Below, piece after piece: positions 44,330 through 52,958 of a stretch of 64,000 nucleotides of DNA. The stretch is from Pelagibacteraceae bacterium AG-464-B04 (GTDB lineage Bacteria > Pseudomonadota > Alphaproteobacteria > Pelagibacterales > Pelagibacteraceae). The notes under the pieces were generated by a model that saw nothing but the letters and a program-made list of their open reading frames with translations, made no database searches and was not told the origin of the DNA. The stretch lies in contig QCRZ01000003.1 of NCBI GenBank assembly GCA_003209225.1, forward strand, positions 1-64,000, given 5' to 3'. Numbering within the stretch: position 1 is the stretch's first letter; every line of letters begins with the position of its first letter. A program made the position numbers and the translations under genes.

Positions 44330-45325
44330 ATGAAAAAGATAATTAATAGAGCAAGTGATTTTGTAGAGGAGTCTATTGAGGGACTAGTTAAATCTCATCC
44401 AGATGTTTATTCTTTTGCGCCAGATAATAAAAGAGTAATTATCAGAACCGAAAAATCTTCGAATAAAGTTGGGTTAGTCACGGGAGGAGGTTCTGGTCAC
44501 CTTCCAGTTTTTACTGGATATGTTGGAAAAGGTTTATTGGATGCTTGTGCAATAGGTTCTGTTTTTGCTTCACCTTCAGTTGAACAAATCACATCTGGTA
44601 TTAGAAATGCAAATAATGGTAATGGAGTTCTGTGTATACTTGGAAACTACGGTGGCGATGTTATGAATTTTGAAATGGCTTGCGAAATAGCAAGCTCAGA
44701 AGGAATTAAAACAAAAACAGTTATTGTTGCCGATGATATTGCAAGCGCTAGTTCAGAAGAAAAATTAAAACGCAGAGGTATAGCGGGAATGATTTTTGTT
44801 TTTAAAGTTGCTGGATCAGTTGCAGAAACAGGTGCCTCACTTGAAAAAACTTTTGAAGTTGCTTCTTTAGTTAACAGCAATATCAGAACTCTCGGGATAG
44901 CATTGTCCCCTTGTATCTTGCCGGAAGCTGGTAAACCAACTTTTGATATTAAAGAGGATGAAATTGAAATTGGCATGGGAATTCATGGTGAGCCTGGAAT
45001 TAAAAGAGAGAAATTAAGAGATGCTGACCAAATAATTGATGATTTATGTAAAAGAATTTTAGACGATTTTAAGCTTAATGCTAATGATCAAATATCTATA
45101 ATGATTAATAGTTTGGGGGCCACTCCTTTAGAAGAACTTTATATTGCATCGAGAAGAGTTAATGAAAACTTATCTAAACTAAAAGTTAAAATTACTAAAT
45201 CCTATGTTGGTAGATATGCCACTTCTATGGAAATGGCAGGGATGTCTATTACTGTATTTAAACTAAATGATGAATTGAAAAAATATTTATTATCATCAAG
45301 CGAATGCCCGTTCTGGAATAATTAA
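44330..45325 (+). CDS. dhaK: DhaK-type dihydroxyacetone kinase substrate-binding subunit
   Basis: 331 residues, the normal DhaK length. TGGGSGHLPVFTGYVG (about residues 50-65) carries the substrate-binding loop with a His, and MGIHGEPGIKR (about 216-226) carries the His that in E. coli DhaK forms a covalent hemiaminal with dihydroxyacetone. No PTS subunit (DhaM) is nearby, so an ATP-dependent kinase with the DhaL encoded at 21918 is likely. It stands alone: the upstream gene is divergent and the downstream gene is convergent with six bases between stops. The substrate could be dihydroxyacetone or a related ketone. Confidence 0.88.
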   Translation: MKKIINRASDFVEESIEGLVKSHPDVYSFAPDNKRVIIRTEKSSNKVGLVTGGGSGHLPVFTGYVGKGLLDACAIGSVFASPSVEQITSGIRNANNGNGVLCILGNYGGDVMNFEMACEIASSEGIKTKTVIVADDIASASSEEKLKRRGIAGMIFVFKVAGSVAETGASLEKTFEVASLVNSNIRTLGIALSPCILPEAGKPTFDIKEDEIEIGMGIHGEPGIKREKLRDADQIIDDLCKRILDDFKLNANDQISIMINSLGATPLEELYIASRRVNENLSKLKVKITKSYVGRYATSMEMAGMSITVFKLNDELKKYLLSSSECPFWNN

Positions 45326-45331
45326 AAAATA

Positions 45332-45724
45332 CTATTTTAAAAAGCTATCAACTTCTACCTGATAACCTTCTACTAATCTATTTGTTTCATTAGCCATTCC
45401 AACAACTGCTATCATCTCATTAAGCATCTCATCTGTAGCTCCTTTTTTCTTAGCAGCTATACTGTGAGATTTTATACAATATTCACATCCATTGGTTATA
45501 GAAACTGCAACATAAATTAATTCTTTAAAGACTGAATCGAGAGCTCCTTTTTTCATTACCTGTTGTAACGAAGTCCAAGTTCTTTCTAAAGTTTCTGAAT
45601 TATTTGCAAGAGTTTTCCAAAAGTTTGGAACTTCTGTAATTTGTCTTACTTTTTTTATTTCCTCATATATTTCTTTAACTTTGCCCTTAGCTTCGTTTTC
45701 TGAGATTGGTTTAAAGATTGGCAT
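45332..45724 (-). CDS. AhpD / carboxymuconolactone-decarboxylase-family protein
   Basis: 130 residues, all-helical. The redox motif is CEYCIKSH (Cys80, Cys83, His87) as in AhpD-type alkylhydroperoxidases. EAKGKVKEIYEEIKKV at the N-terminus is the usual first helix. It lies upstream of... the peptide transporter genes are on its 5' side, with 11 bases to the ATPase stop, so it may be the last gene of that operon. A peroxidase or thiol-oxidoreductase role is likely; the natural partner is unknown. Confidence 0.85.
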   Translation of the reverse strand: MPIFKPISENEAKGKVKEIYEEIKKVRQITEVPNFWKTLANNSETLERTWTSLQQVMKKGALDSVFKELIYVAVSITNGCEYCIKSHSIAAKKKGATDEMLNEMIAVVGMANETNRLVEGYQVEVDSFLK

Positions 45725-45735
45725 TTTCTCTCCTT

Positions 45736-47418
45736 TTAATTATAAATTGATTCAATTTTTGGCATTAATGTTAACAATTCTTTTGTGTATTCATGATTTG
45801 GATTTTTAAATAATTCCTCGGTCATTGAAACCTCGCAAAGTTTGCCATTTTTTAATACTGCTATTCGATCACACATTTGTCTTACCACGGGTAAGTCATG
45901 ACTAATAAATAAGATTGTCAGGTTTAATTGCTCTTGTAAATCCTTTAATAAATTTAATATTTGTGCCTGGATGCTAACATCTAAAGCAGAAGTAGGTTCA
46001 TCACAAACCAGTAATCTTGGTTGAGTTGCTAATGCCCTTGCTATTGATATTCTTTGTCTTTGACCTCCAGAAAATTCATGGGGATAACGCTCTGCTGATT
46101 GTTGAGTTAGTTCGACAGATTCTAATAAGTCATAGATATAATTATTTAAATCTTTTGAGTTAATTGAAGGGGTATGAAGTTTTATTGGTTCAGAAACTAT
46201 ATCTTTGACTTTTAATCTTCCATTTAATGAAGAGTATGGATCTTGAAATATCATTTGAATTTGCTTTCTAAACTTCATCATTTCTTTATTACTTTTAATT
46301 TTTGTTATGCAAACATCGTTAAAATAAATATCTCCTGAGCTTGGTCTAAATAGATTAACAATCATTTTAGCAATTGTTGATTTTCCACTTCCACTCTCCC
46401 CTACTAATCCAAACGATTGTCCTTCTTTAATATTAAAGGATACGTCATTTACAGCCATTACAGAGTTTTTTGAACTTTCTGTAAAAAAACTATCATCAAA
46501 TGTTTTGCTTAAATTTTTTACTTGAACCAAATCTTTATTTCGAAGTTCCTTTTTTTCCCATCTATTTAAAATTTTAATATTAGTTTCGCTCTGACTTTTG
46601 TTTTCTTTTTCAATAATTTTAAATCTTTCAATTTTTTTATTTGTTGGTGGCACAGAACTTACAAGACTCTTTGTATAAATTTCCTTAGGTTTTGTTAGTA
46701 TTTCTTTTGTAGGACCAATTTCGACTAAATCTCCATTTTTCATTACAGCTACTCTGTCAGTAGTCTCTGCAACAACTGCCATATCATGAGTGATCAGTAT
46801 TACTGCTAGATTTCTTTCTTTAGTTAATCTTTTTATTAAATCTAAAATTTGAGATTGTATTGATACATCTAAAGCTGTTGTTGGCTCGTCTGCTATAAGT
46901 AATTCAGGTTCACAACAAAGTGCTAGCGAAATAACAACTCTTTGTCTCATTCCTCCAGAAAATTGGTGGGGATAGTTATTAAATCTAGTAGTTGCATCTT
47001 TTATGCCAACCTCTTTCAACAGATTGATGGCTTTGTTTTTTGCTTCTTCCGCACTTAAACTTAAATGGGTTTGAATAGTTTCTATTAACTGTTCACCAAT
47101 TGTTAATATTGGATTTAAAGAAGTTTGAGGATCTTGAAAAATTAAACCAATTTTTTTTCCTCTGTATTTTACAATATTTTCTGGGTTTTCATGAATATCT
47201 ATTCCATCTAAAACTATAGAGCCATTTGAAACTCTTCCTGGTTCATCAATAAGATTTATGATTGCATTACCAACAGTACTTTTCCCTGATCCAGATTCTC
47301 CAACTAGTCCTAGAATTTCCCCTTTATTAACTTCTATATTTACATTTTTAGCAGCATAGACCGTTTCTCTTCTCATTTCATAATCAACGCTTAAATTATT
47401 TATTTTTAAAAAACTCAT
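45736..47418 (-). CDS. Dipeptide/oligopeptide-type ABC ATPase, DppD-DppF fusion
   Basis: 560 residues from the ATG at 47418, which overlaps the stop of the upstream permease by one base (TAATG); an upstream in-frame start would add 12 non-conserved residues. Two complete ABC domains: Walker A GESGSGKST in each half, signatures FSGGMRQRV and FSGGQRQRI, Walker B LLIADEPTTALDVS and LLVCDEPTSALDVS. Both halves end with the oligopeptide-transporter C-terminal region. It powers the DppBC-like permeases encoded upstream. Such fused ATPases are common in alphaproteobacteria. Confidence 0.9.
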   Translation of the reverse strand: MSFLKINNLSVDYEMRRETVYAAKNVNIEVNKGEILGLVGESGSGKSTVGNAIINLIDEPGRVSNGSIVLDGIDIHENPENIVKYRGKKIGLIFQDPQTSLNPILTIGEQLIETIQTHLSLSAEEAKNKAINLLKEVGIKDATTRFNNYPHQFSGGMRQRVVISLALCCEPELLIADEPTTALDVSIQSQILDLIKRLTKERNLAVILITHDMAVVAETTDRVAVMKNGDLVEIGPTKEILTKPKEIYTKSLVSSVPPTNKKIERFKIIEKENKSQSETNIKILNRWEKKELRNKDLVQVKNLSKTFDDSFFTESSKNSVMAVNDVSFNIKEGQSFGLVGESGSGKSTIAKMIVNLFRPSSGDIYFNDVCITKIKSNKEMMKFRKQIQMIFQDPYSSLNGRLKVKDIVSEPIKLHTPSINSKDLNNYIYDLLESVELTQQSAERYPHEFSGGQRQRISIARALATQPRLLVCDEPTSALDVSIQAQILNLLKDLQEQLNLTILFISHDLPVVRQMCDRIAVLKNGKLCEVSMTEELFKNPNHEYTKELLTLMPKIESIYN

Positions 47419-48344
47419 TAGTTTAATTTTGGATTCAAAGTATCTCTCATCCAATCTCCCAATAGATTAATTGAAAACGCCAAAATAACTAAAAAAATTG
47501 CTGGAAAGAAAGTTATCCACCACTCACCAGAAAATAAAAAATCATTACCAATTCTAATTAAAGTTCCTAACGAAGGTGTTGTGGGTGGAACGCCTACTCC
47601 CAAAAAACTTAACGTCGACTCTGCTATTATAGCAAGTGCAAGTCCTATGGTGCCAATTACTAAAACTGGTCTCATTATATTTGGTAAAATATGTTTAAAC
47701 ATAATAAATATATTTGAAACCCCAATAATTGCTGAAGCAGAAACATAATCTTTATTTCTTTCTACTAAGGTAGCTGCACGTGAAACTCTTGCGAATTGAG
47801 GCCATTCGGAAATACCTATCGCAAAAATTAAAACATAAATTGCCATTTCATCATGCAATTCTTTAGAAATAATTCCTCTTGCAATACCATCGACCAATAA
47901 AGCCATCAAAATACTTGGTACTGTTAACTGAACATCAGTTAACCTCATAACAATCATTTCATACTTTCCACCAAAATACCCTGAGGTTAAGCCTAAAGTC
48001 ACTCCTAATATTAAACTAAATAAAATTGCAGAAAAACCAACTATCAAAGAAATTCGTGATCCATAAAGAATTGTTGAAAACATATCTCTACCTTGTCCAT
48101 CAGTTCCTAAAATAAATTTAGCTACACCATCTTTAGACCAAGAAGGAGGTGTGAATGCATCCATTAAAGATAAACTTGAAGGATCAAATGGATTAAAAGG
48201 TGCAACAAGTTCAACAAAAAAAGAGCAGAAAAAAATAATTATTAAAATAATAGTTGATACAATAGCTGTTGGGGATTTTGTAAAGCTAAAGTAAATATCG
48301 CTATCTTGAATTCTGCTTAATAAAGTTAATCTTTGGTTATCCAC
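47418..48344 (-). CDS. Dipeptide/oligopeptide-type ABC permease (DppC-like)
   Basis: 308 residues with GTG start overlapping the dppB-like gene by eight bases. It has an N-terminal membrane helix, the LGTDGQGRDMFSTILYGSR motif of DppC/OppC, a BPD_transp_1 domain with EAA loop ASAIIGVSNIFIMFKHILPN, and the ending WWITFFPAIFLVILAFSINLLG split here as WWITFFPAIFLVI and LAFSINLLGDWMRD. Partner of the DppB-like subunit. Substrate may be a peptide, opine or other organic compound. Confidence 0.88.
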   Translation of the reverse strand: MDNQRLTLLSRIQDSDIYFSFTKSPTAIVSTIILIIIFFCSFFVELVAPFNPFDPSSLSLMDAFTPPSWSKDGVAKFILGTDGQGRDMFSTILYGSRISLIVGFSAILFSLILGVTLGLTSGYFGGKYEMIVMRLTDVQLTVPSILMALLVDGIARGIISKELHDEMAIYVLIFAIGISEWPQFARVSRAATLVERNKDYVSASAIIGVSNIFIMFKHILPNIMRPVLVIGTIGLALAIIAESTLSFLGVGVPPTTPSLGTLIRIGNDFLFSGEWWITFFPAIFLVILAFSINLLGDWMRDTLNPKLN

Positions 48345-49320
48345 TTACAGCCTCCGATTTAACTCTGATTCTTGGATCAATAAAATAATATAAAATATCA
48401 ACTATGAAATTTATCATTACAAAAACAAAAGCTATAAAAACTAAATAAGCAGACATGATAGGTATATCTACAAACTTAACTGCTTGAATAAAAAGAAATC
48501 CCATTCCTGGCCATTGAAAAACCGTTTCTGTAATTATTGAAAAGGCTATTAGTGTTCCGATATTTATTCCTGCAATTGTGATTACAGGAATTAAACCATT
48601 TTTTAGTGCATGTTTATAATGAATACTTTTTTCGTTTATTCCTCTTGCTCTTGCAAACTTAATATAATCAGTTTGCAGTATTTCCATCATCTCGGCTCGA
48701 ACAAGTCTTATAATGTATGTCATTTGGAAAAGACTAAGAGTTACAGATGGGAGAATTATAGCTTTTAAACCTGATGTTGTTAAAAAACCTGTAGACCAAA
48801 AACCAAGATCAACTACTTCTCCCCTGCCAAATGAAGGCAGTACTCCTAAAATCACTGCAAACAAATATATAAATAGTATGCCTATAACAAATGTAGGGAG
48901 CGATACTCCAAGTAATGAAACAGCTAATATAGTGTCAGTTAAAAAACCTTTTCGGTTAATACCTGTATAAACTCCCAATAAGGTTCCTGAAACTAGTGCA
49001 ATTAACGCTGAAATTATAACTAGCTCAAGGGTAGCTGGTAATCTTTCTGAAATTAGTTCAGAAACTGGTCTTCTTAATTGATAAGATATTCCAAACTCTC
49101 CTTGTGAAGCATTAACTACAAACCTTGAAAATTGAACATATACAGGATCGTTTAATCCTAAGTTTTCACGTAGCTCTGTTCTTTCCTCATCTGAAGTTTC
49201 TTCCCCAACCATATTATTGATTGGGTCTCCCACAAAAGTAAAAAGAGAGAATGAAACAAAGGCTACGACAAGCATAACCAAGATTGATTGAAACAATCGT
49301 TTTAAAAAATATTTAGTCAA
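48337..49320 (-). CDS. Dipeptide/oligopeptide-type ABC permease (DppB-like)
   Basis: 327 residues. The start is TTG at 49320, giving MTKYFLKRLFQSILVMLVV, a typical DppB beginning. GDPINNMVGEETSDEERTEL and LGLNDPVYVQFSRFV are the conserved early loops, and ARGINEKSIHYKHALKNGLIP is the EAA region. The 61-base gap to the binding-protein gene contains a stem-loop. The rare TTG start, with no good Shine-Dalgarno, would add to low expression relative to the binding protein. Confidence 0.86.
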   Translation of the reverse strand: MTKYFLKRLFQSILVMLVVAFVSFSLFTFVGDPINNMVGEETSDEERTELRENLGLNDPVYVQFSRFVVNASQGEFGISYQLRRPVSELISERLPATLELVIISALIALVSGTLLGVYTGINRKGFLTDTILAVSLLGVSLPTFVIGILFIYLFAVILGVLPSFGRGEVVDLGFWSTGFLTTSGLKAIILPSVTLSLFQMTYIIRLVRAEMMEILQTDYIKFARARGINEKSIHYKHALKNGLIPVITIAGINIGTLIAFSIITETVFQWPGMGFLFIQAVKFVDIPIMSAYLVFIAFVFVMINFIVDILYYFIDPRIRVKSEAVSG

Positions 49321-49337
49321 TTTTTGAAAGCTTTATC

Positions 49338-49372
49338 TTATAAGCCCTTTTTAAAATAAAAAGGGCTTATAA
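49338..49372 (-). promoter_or_regulatory. Stem-loop between dipeptide-type binding protein and permease genes
   Basis: TTATAAGCCCTTTTT and AAAAAGGGCTTATAA are exact complements, a 15-bp stem around a five-base loop. It lies 9 bases after the binding-protein stop on the transcribed (minus) strand. No T-run follows, so it is more likely a transcript-stabilising or processing hairpin than a classical terminator. Confidence 0.75.
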
Positions 49373-49381
49373 ATTAATGTA

Positions 49382-50944
49382 TTATCTTTTTTTCGAAAAA
49401 CGGAACAAAGGTTCGTTATTTGGTCTTATAGGAACATCAACACTTCTTTTTGATGCCCAAGAGATTACTTGGTGATGTAAAGGTAGATATGCAATATCAT
49501 CTTTTACAATTTTCCAAGCTTTTGCTATTGCAGCATTTCTCTTTTCTAGATCAACTTCACCTTCCATTACCCTAATAGCTGCATCAACTTCAGCATTGCT
49601 AAAGTTAACTTTATTCCAGCTTGCTTCACTTTCATATAGATAATGAAAAACATAGTGACTGTCTAAAGTGGGTACACCCCAACCTAACATGTAAAAATCA
49701 CCTTGATCGTCTTTAAGTTCTTTGAAATGTTTGCTTTTAGTTTGAGAATTTAAAGAGACATTAACTCCTATTTTTCCTAGCATTCCTACTACAGCTGTGC
49801 AAATTGCTTCATCATTTACATATCTGTCATTTGGACATCTTAATTCAATATCAAAACCATCTGGATAACCAGCGCCTGCTAGAAGTTTTTTTGCAGCAGC
49901 TACATCATAAGATAATCTTTTATCAAGTTCCTTTGTGTAACCTGTTACGCCAGGAAATGTAATTATTCCAGCTGGTGAACTTAAACCTCTCATTACTTTT
50001 TCTTTTATAGCTTCAATATCAATGGCTTGATAAAACGCCTGTCTAACCTCTTTCTTTTTAAAAGGATTATCGCCTGTGTTGCCAGATCTAAGTTTATCTG
50101 CGGCTTGGTCCATGCCTAAAAAGATAGTACGCATTTGTTCTATGCTCGAAACTTTATGAGTACCAGAACTCCTGATACGTTCTAAGTCTTGTACCGGAGC
50201 ATCCGTTACTATATCTAATTCACCCGATAATAATGCAGCAACTCTTGTTGCGGCGTTAGCAATTGGAAGAAGATGTATTTCATCAAGGTTGTGTTTAACT
50301 TCACCCCACCATTTTCTATTTTTTTTAAAAACAGTTTTAGTATTTGGTTCTCTTAATGTGATTTTGAATGGACCCGTTCCCATTGCATTTGTTGCAGAAA
50401 ATGTTTCTTGTCCTGCGTCCCAGTTTTGTGGAACAATAGCAAAATTTTCATTTGCCCATTTTTTAGACATAACAAATATATTTGATAGTTGGTTCAAAAG
50501 AATTGGGTTTGGCTCTTTTGTTTGAATTTCAACTGTATAATCATCAAGTGCTTTAACTGATGTAATGGTGCTAATATATTCTTTAAAATCAGACGTTGGT
50601 TGTTGAGCTCTTAATAAACTAAACACAACATCTTCTGATGTCATTTTATCTCCGTTATGAAAAATTACATCTTTTCTAAGATTAAAAACCCAAGTTGTTG
50701 GATTTGTAGCTTTCCAAGTCGTAGCCAATTGAGGTCCAATTGACATATCAAGTCCTCTTGTCACAAGTGCTTCGTATACTTGTCTTGATACCATTGTAGT
50801 TGGCCCTTCGTTTTGAGCATGCGGATCTAGCGTAAGACTATCGCCCTGCATAGACCATTTGATTGTATTTGCTGCCCAAGATAAAGTGGACCAAAAAACA
50901 AATAGCGAAACCAAGACTATTTTGTATAAATTTTTTACTTTCAT
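49382..50944 (-). CDS. Dipeptide/oligopeptide-type ABC substrate-binding protein (SBP_bac_5)
   Basis: 520 residues from the ATG at 50944, chosen because GGAGGGG sits just before it and a signal peptide starts there (MKVKNLYKIVLVSLFVFWST, then SWAAN); longer in-frame starts lack these. The mature protein has the SBP_bac_5 architecture: WSMQGDSLTLDPHAQNEGPT, the VFNLRKDVIFHNGDKMTSED motif, and NNEPLFRFSK at the end. It is periplasmic, 61 bases upstream of the permease genes. Ligands of this class include peptides, glutathione, opines and nickel; none can be assigned. Confidence 0.88.
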   Translation of the reverse strand: MKVKNLYKIVLVSLFVFWSTLSWAANTIKWSMQGDSLTLDPHAQNEGPTTMVSRQVYEALVTRGLDMSIGPQLATTWKATNPTTWVFNLRKDVIFHNGDKMTSEDVVFSLLRAQQPTSDFKEYISTITSVKALDDYTVEIQTKEPNPILLNQLSNIFVMSKKWANENFAIVPQNWDAGQETFSATNAMGTGPFKITLREPNTKTVFKKNRKWWGEVKHNLDEIHLLPIANAATRVAALLSGELDIVTDAPVQDLERIRSSGTHKVSSIEQMRTIFLGMDQAADKLRSGNTGDNPFKKKEVRQAFYQAIDIEAIKEKVMRGLSSPAGIITFPGVTGYTKELDKRLSYDVAAAKKLLAGAGYPDGFDIELRCPNDRYVNDEAICTAVVGMLGKIGVNVSLNSQTKSKHFKELKDDQGDFYMLGWGVPTLDSHYVFHYLYESEASWNKVNFSNAEVDAAIRVMEGEVDLEKRNAAIAKAWKIVKDDIAYLPLHHQVISWASKRSVDVPIRPNNEPLFRFSKKR

Positions 50945-51048
50945 TGTTCCCCTCCTAATTATTAAGTATAGGATGATTAAGATTGCTTTAACAAGCTTTT
51001 TTTTAATGCAAAATTCAAGCAATATATTAAAAGGAACAAATAAATTAG

Positions 51049-51960
51049 ATGTTATCGAACAAAAAAATTATCTGCCCCAATAACCTTCTGAATGTCGCAA
51101 AAAAAAAAGGAATTATAGATGCTGCAATCGTTAATGCAGGAGAAATTTTTCCTATGGAATCAGTTCATAAAGCAGTTCAAAATCAATTAATAAATCCTCT
51201 ATTTATAGGAAATGAAATTGAAATTAAAAAACACGCTGAAAAATTAAAATGGAATATATCTAAATTTAAAATTATTGATGAAAAAGAAGAAAATAATACC
51301 GCTCCAATAGCAGCAAAATTGGCAAGTGAAGGGAAAGTTAAAATAATAGTTAAGGGTCATATTCATACTGATATTTTAATGAAAGCTGTCTTAAAAAGAA
51401 GTTTAAATTTGATTGGAAAAAAAAGATTAAGTCACGTTTGGCATATGACTTTAGATAAAGATGATAGGCCATTTATAATTACTGATGGTGTAGTTAATGT
51501 CTTACCTAAACTAGAAGTCAAAATGCATATTCTTAAAAATGCAGTGGAATTTGCAAATAAAATTGGTATTGAAAAACCCAAGGTTTCTATATTGTCTGCT
51601 ACTGAAGAAGTTATTGAAAGTGTTCCAAGTTCTGTAGAGGCTGATTTAATTACAAAAAAAACTAAAGAAGAAAATATAAATGCTGAAGTTTTTGGACCAT
51701 TAGCCTTTGATAATTCTGTTTCAAAAAAATCAGCTGCAATTAAAAAAATTAAAAATAATGTTGCAGGAAATGCTGATATACTTTTAGTTCCAAATGTTGA
51801 GGCTGGAAATGCACTTGTCAAAATGATGATTTATTTCATGGGGGCTTGCGCCGCAGGTGTTGTTGTAGGAGGAAAAACCCCAATAGTAATAACAAGCAGA
51901 TCGGATGAAGCAGAGGCAAGATTAGCCTCTATTGCTGCGGCTGTTGTTTCCTTAGTTTAA
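51049..51960 (+). CDS. Phosphate acyltransferase (Pta/Ptb family)
   Basis: 303 residues of the phosphate acetyl/butyryltransferase family. DGVVNVLPKLEVKMHILKNA, the ADILLVPNVEAGNALVKMM motif with its Asn-Glu-Ala-Gly-Asn core, and GKTPIVITSRSDEAEARLAS near the C-terminus are diagnostic. It transfers acyl groups between CoA and phosphate; sulfoacetaldehyde or acetyl-phosphate metabolism are possible settings. No acetate/butyrate kinase gene lies beside it. It is divergent from the binding protein (104 bases). A bifunctional relative has an added hydratase domain, which is absent here. Confidence 0.88.
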   Translation: MLSNKKIICPNNLLNVAKKKGIIDAAIVNAGEIFPMESVHKAVQNQLINPLFIGNEIEIKKHAEKLKWNISKFKIIDEKEENNTAPIAAKLASEGKVKIIVKGHIHTDILMKAVLKRSLNLIGKKRLSHVWHMTLDKDDRPFIITDGVVNVLPKLEVKMHILKNAVEFANKIGIEKPKVSILSATEEVIESVPSSVEADLITKKTKEENINAEVFGPLAFDNSVSKKSAAIKKIKNNVAGNADILLVPNVEAGNALVKMMIYFMGACAAGVVVGGKTPIVITSRSDEAEARLASIAAAVVSLV

Positions 51961-52009
51961 TAAAAAATTACTACCTTGATATAGTTGTTTGTAATATAAT
52001 ATTTTTAAT

Positions 52010-52063
52010 ATGATTTGGTATATTGTTATTGGACTTTGGCTGGTTGGTGCTATAGCAGATTAA
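52010..52063 (+). CDS. Possible 17-residue hydrophobic microprotein
   Basis: ATG-started frame of 17 codons plus stop in the short gap after the acyltransferase gene; the peptide MIWYIVIGLWLVGAIAD is a single hydrophobic helix with an acidic end. Its last bases overlap the convergent MTHFR gene. No Shine-Dalgarno is obvious. It could be a chance frame or a decayed gene end; reported only as a candidate. Confidence 0.2.
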   Translation: MIWYIVIGLWLVGAIAD

Positions 52064-52956
52064 ATTTTTTTAGTTTCATTTATAATCTCTGCAATCACCT
52101 TTTCTTTGTTGTGCCCCATAAGGTGTACACCGTTGACACCTTTTATTTCGCGAAAAATATTAATAAGTTCAATGCATATCTTTTTACCTTCTTCTTTTGG
52201 ATCTTTAGATAATTCCAATCTTTTTATTATATTTTCAGGAATATCAACGCCATACAAATTATCATTCATCCATTTTGCGCTCTTTGCTGAAGAAAAAGGT
52301 CCTAATCCAATTATAAAATATGTTTTTTCTAATATTCCAAAATCACCTAAAATTTTCATATACTCCTTTAATACCAAAGCATCAAAAACATATTGTGTTT
52401 GAAAAAAATCAATTCCTGCTTTAATTTTTTTTAAAATTTTTTCTGGAATTGGTTTTCCTTGAGTTGGCACTTCTGCCCCACCTATAAATAAATTTGGTGG
52501 AGGTTCAATTATTCTTCCTGAAGGAAATTTTTTTTCTTTACGCATCATATTTGCTGTAATCACCAATTCTAAGCTACTAATGTCATTTACTGCTTTTGTT
52601 TCTGGTTGATCTCCTTTTTTTGGGTCATCACCTGTTAAACATAAAATATTATTAACTCCTAAAGCAGACGCTCCTACTAAATCACCTTGGAGGGCTAAAC
52701 GATTTCGATCTCGAACAGTTAATTGTAATATTGACTCAAAACCATTTTTTGCAAGAATAATTGCTGCTGTAAGAGAAGACATATGCACTTTAGCTCCCGG
52801 ACCATCAGTAACATTTATAGCATCAACAAAACCTTTTAATGGTTTTGTTTTTTCTAATAATTTATTCTGATCCGAGGCGTCAGGAGGGGTGGTTTCAGCA
52901 GTATAAACAAATGTCCCTTTTAACAATTTTTTATGTAATAAACTCTGAAATTCCAT
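52060..52956 (-). CDS. Methylenetetrahydrofolate reductase
   Basis: 298-residue TIM-barrel flavoenzyme of the MetF family. The N-terminal strand FVYTAETTPPDASD carries the Glu of the MTHFR active site (E. coli Glu28 equivalent), and VDAINVTDGPGAKVHMSS and ILCLTGDDP are later conserved parts, the latter matching 'xxLTGDxP'. It reduces 5,10-methylene-THF to 5-methyl-THF or runs the reverse direction in methyl-group catabolism. Divergent from typical MetF, it looks like the branch found in C1-oxidising and demethylating systems. The gene starts two bases after the folate-biopterin transporter gene, so they share an operon. Confidence 0.85.
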   Translation of the reverse strand: MEFQSLLHKKLLKGTFVYTAETTPPDASDQNKLLEKTKPLKGFVDAINVTDGPGAKVHMSSLTAAIILAKNGFESILQLTVRDRNRLALQGDLVGASALGVNNILCLTGDDPKKGDQPETKAVNDISSLELVITANMMRKEKKFPSGRIIEPPPNLFIGGAEVPTQGKPIPEKILKKIKAGIDFFQTQYVFDALVLKEYMKILGDFGILEKTYFIIGLGPFSSAKSAKWMNDNLYGVDIPENIIKRLELSKDPKEEGKKICIELINIFREIKGVNGVHLMGHNKEKVIAEIINETKKI

Positions 52957-52958
52957 TT

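Noticed and set aside
50945-51022. Longer N-terminus for the dipeptide-type binding protein
   Set aside because: GGAGGGG and a proper signal peptide both belong to the ATG at 50944; the added residues are unlike any secreted start.
52015-52212. 65-codon plus-strand frame over the MTHFR end
   Set aside because: Mostly antisense to the MTHFR gene, with no recognisable family and no ribosome binding site.
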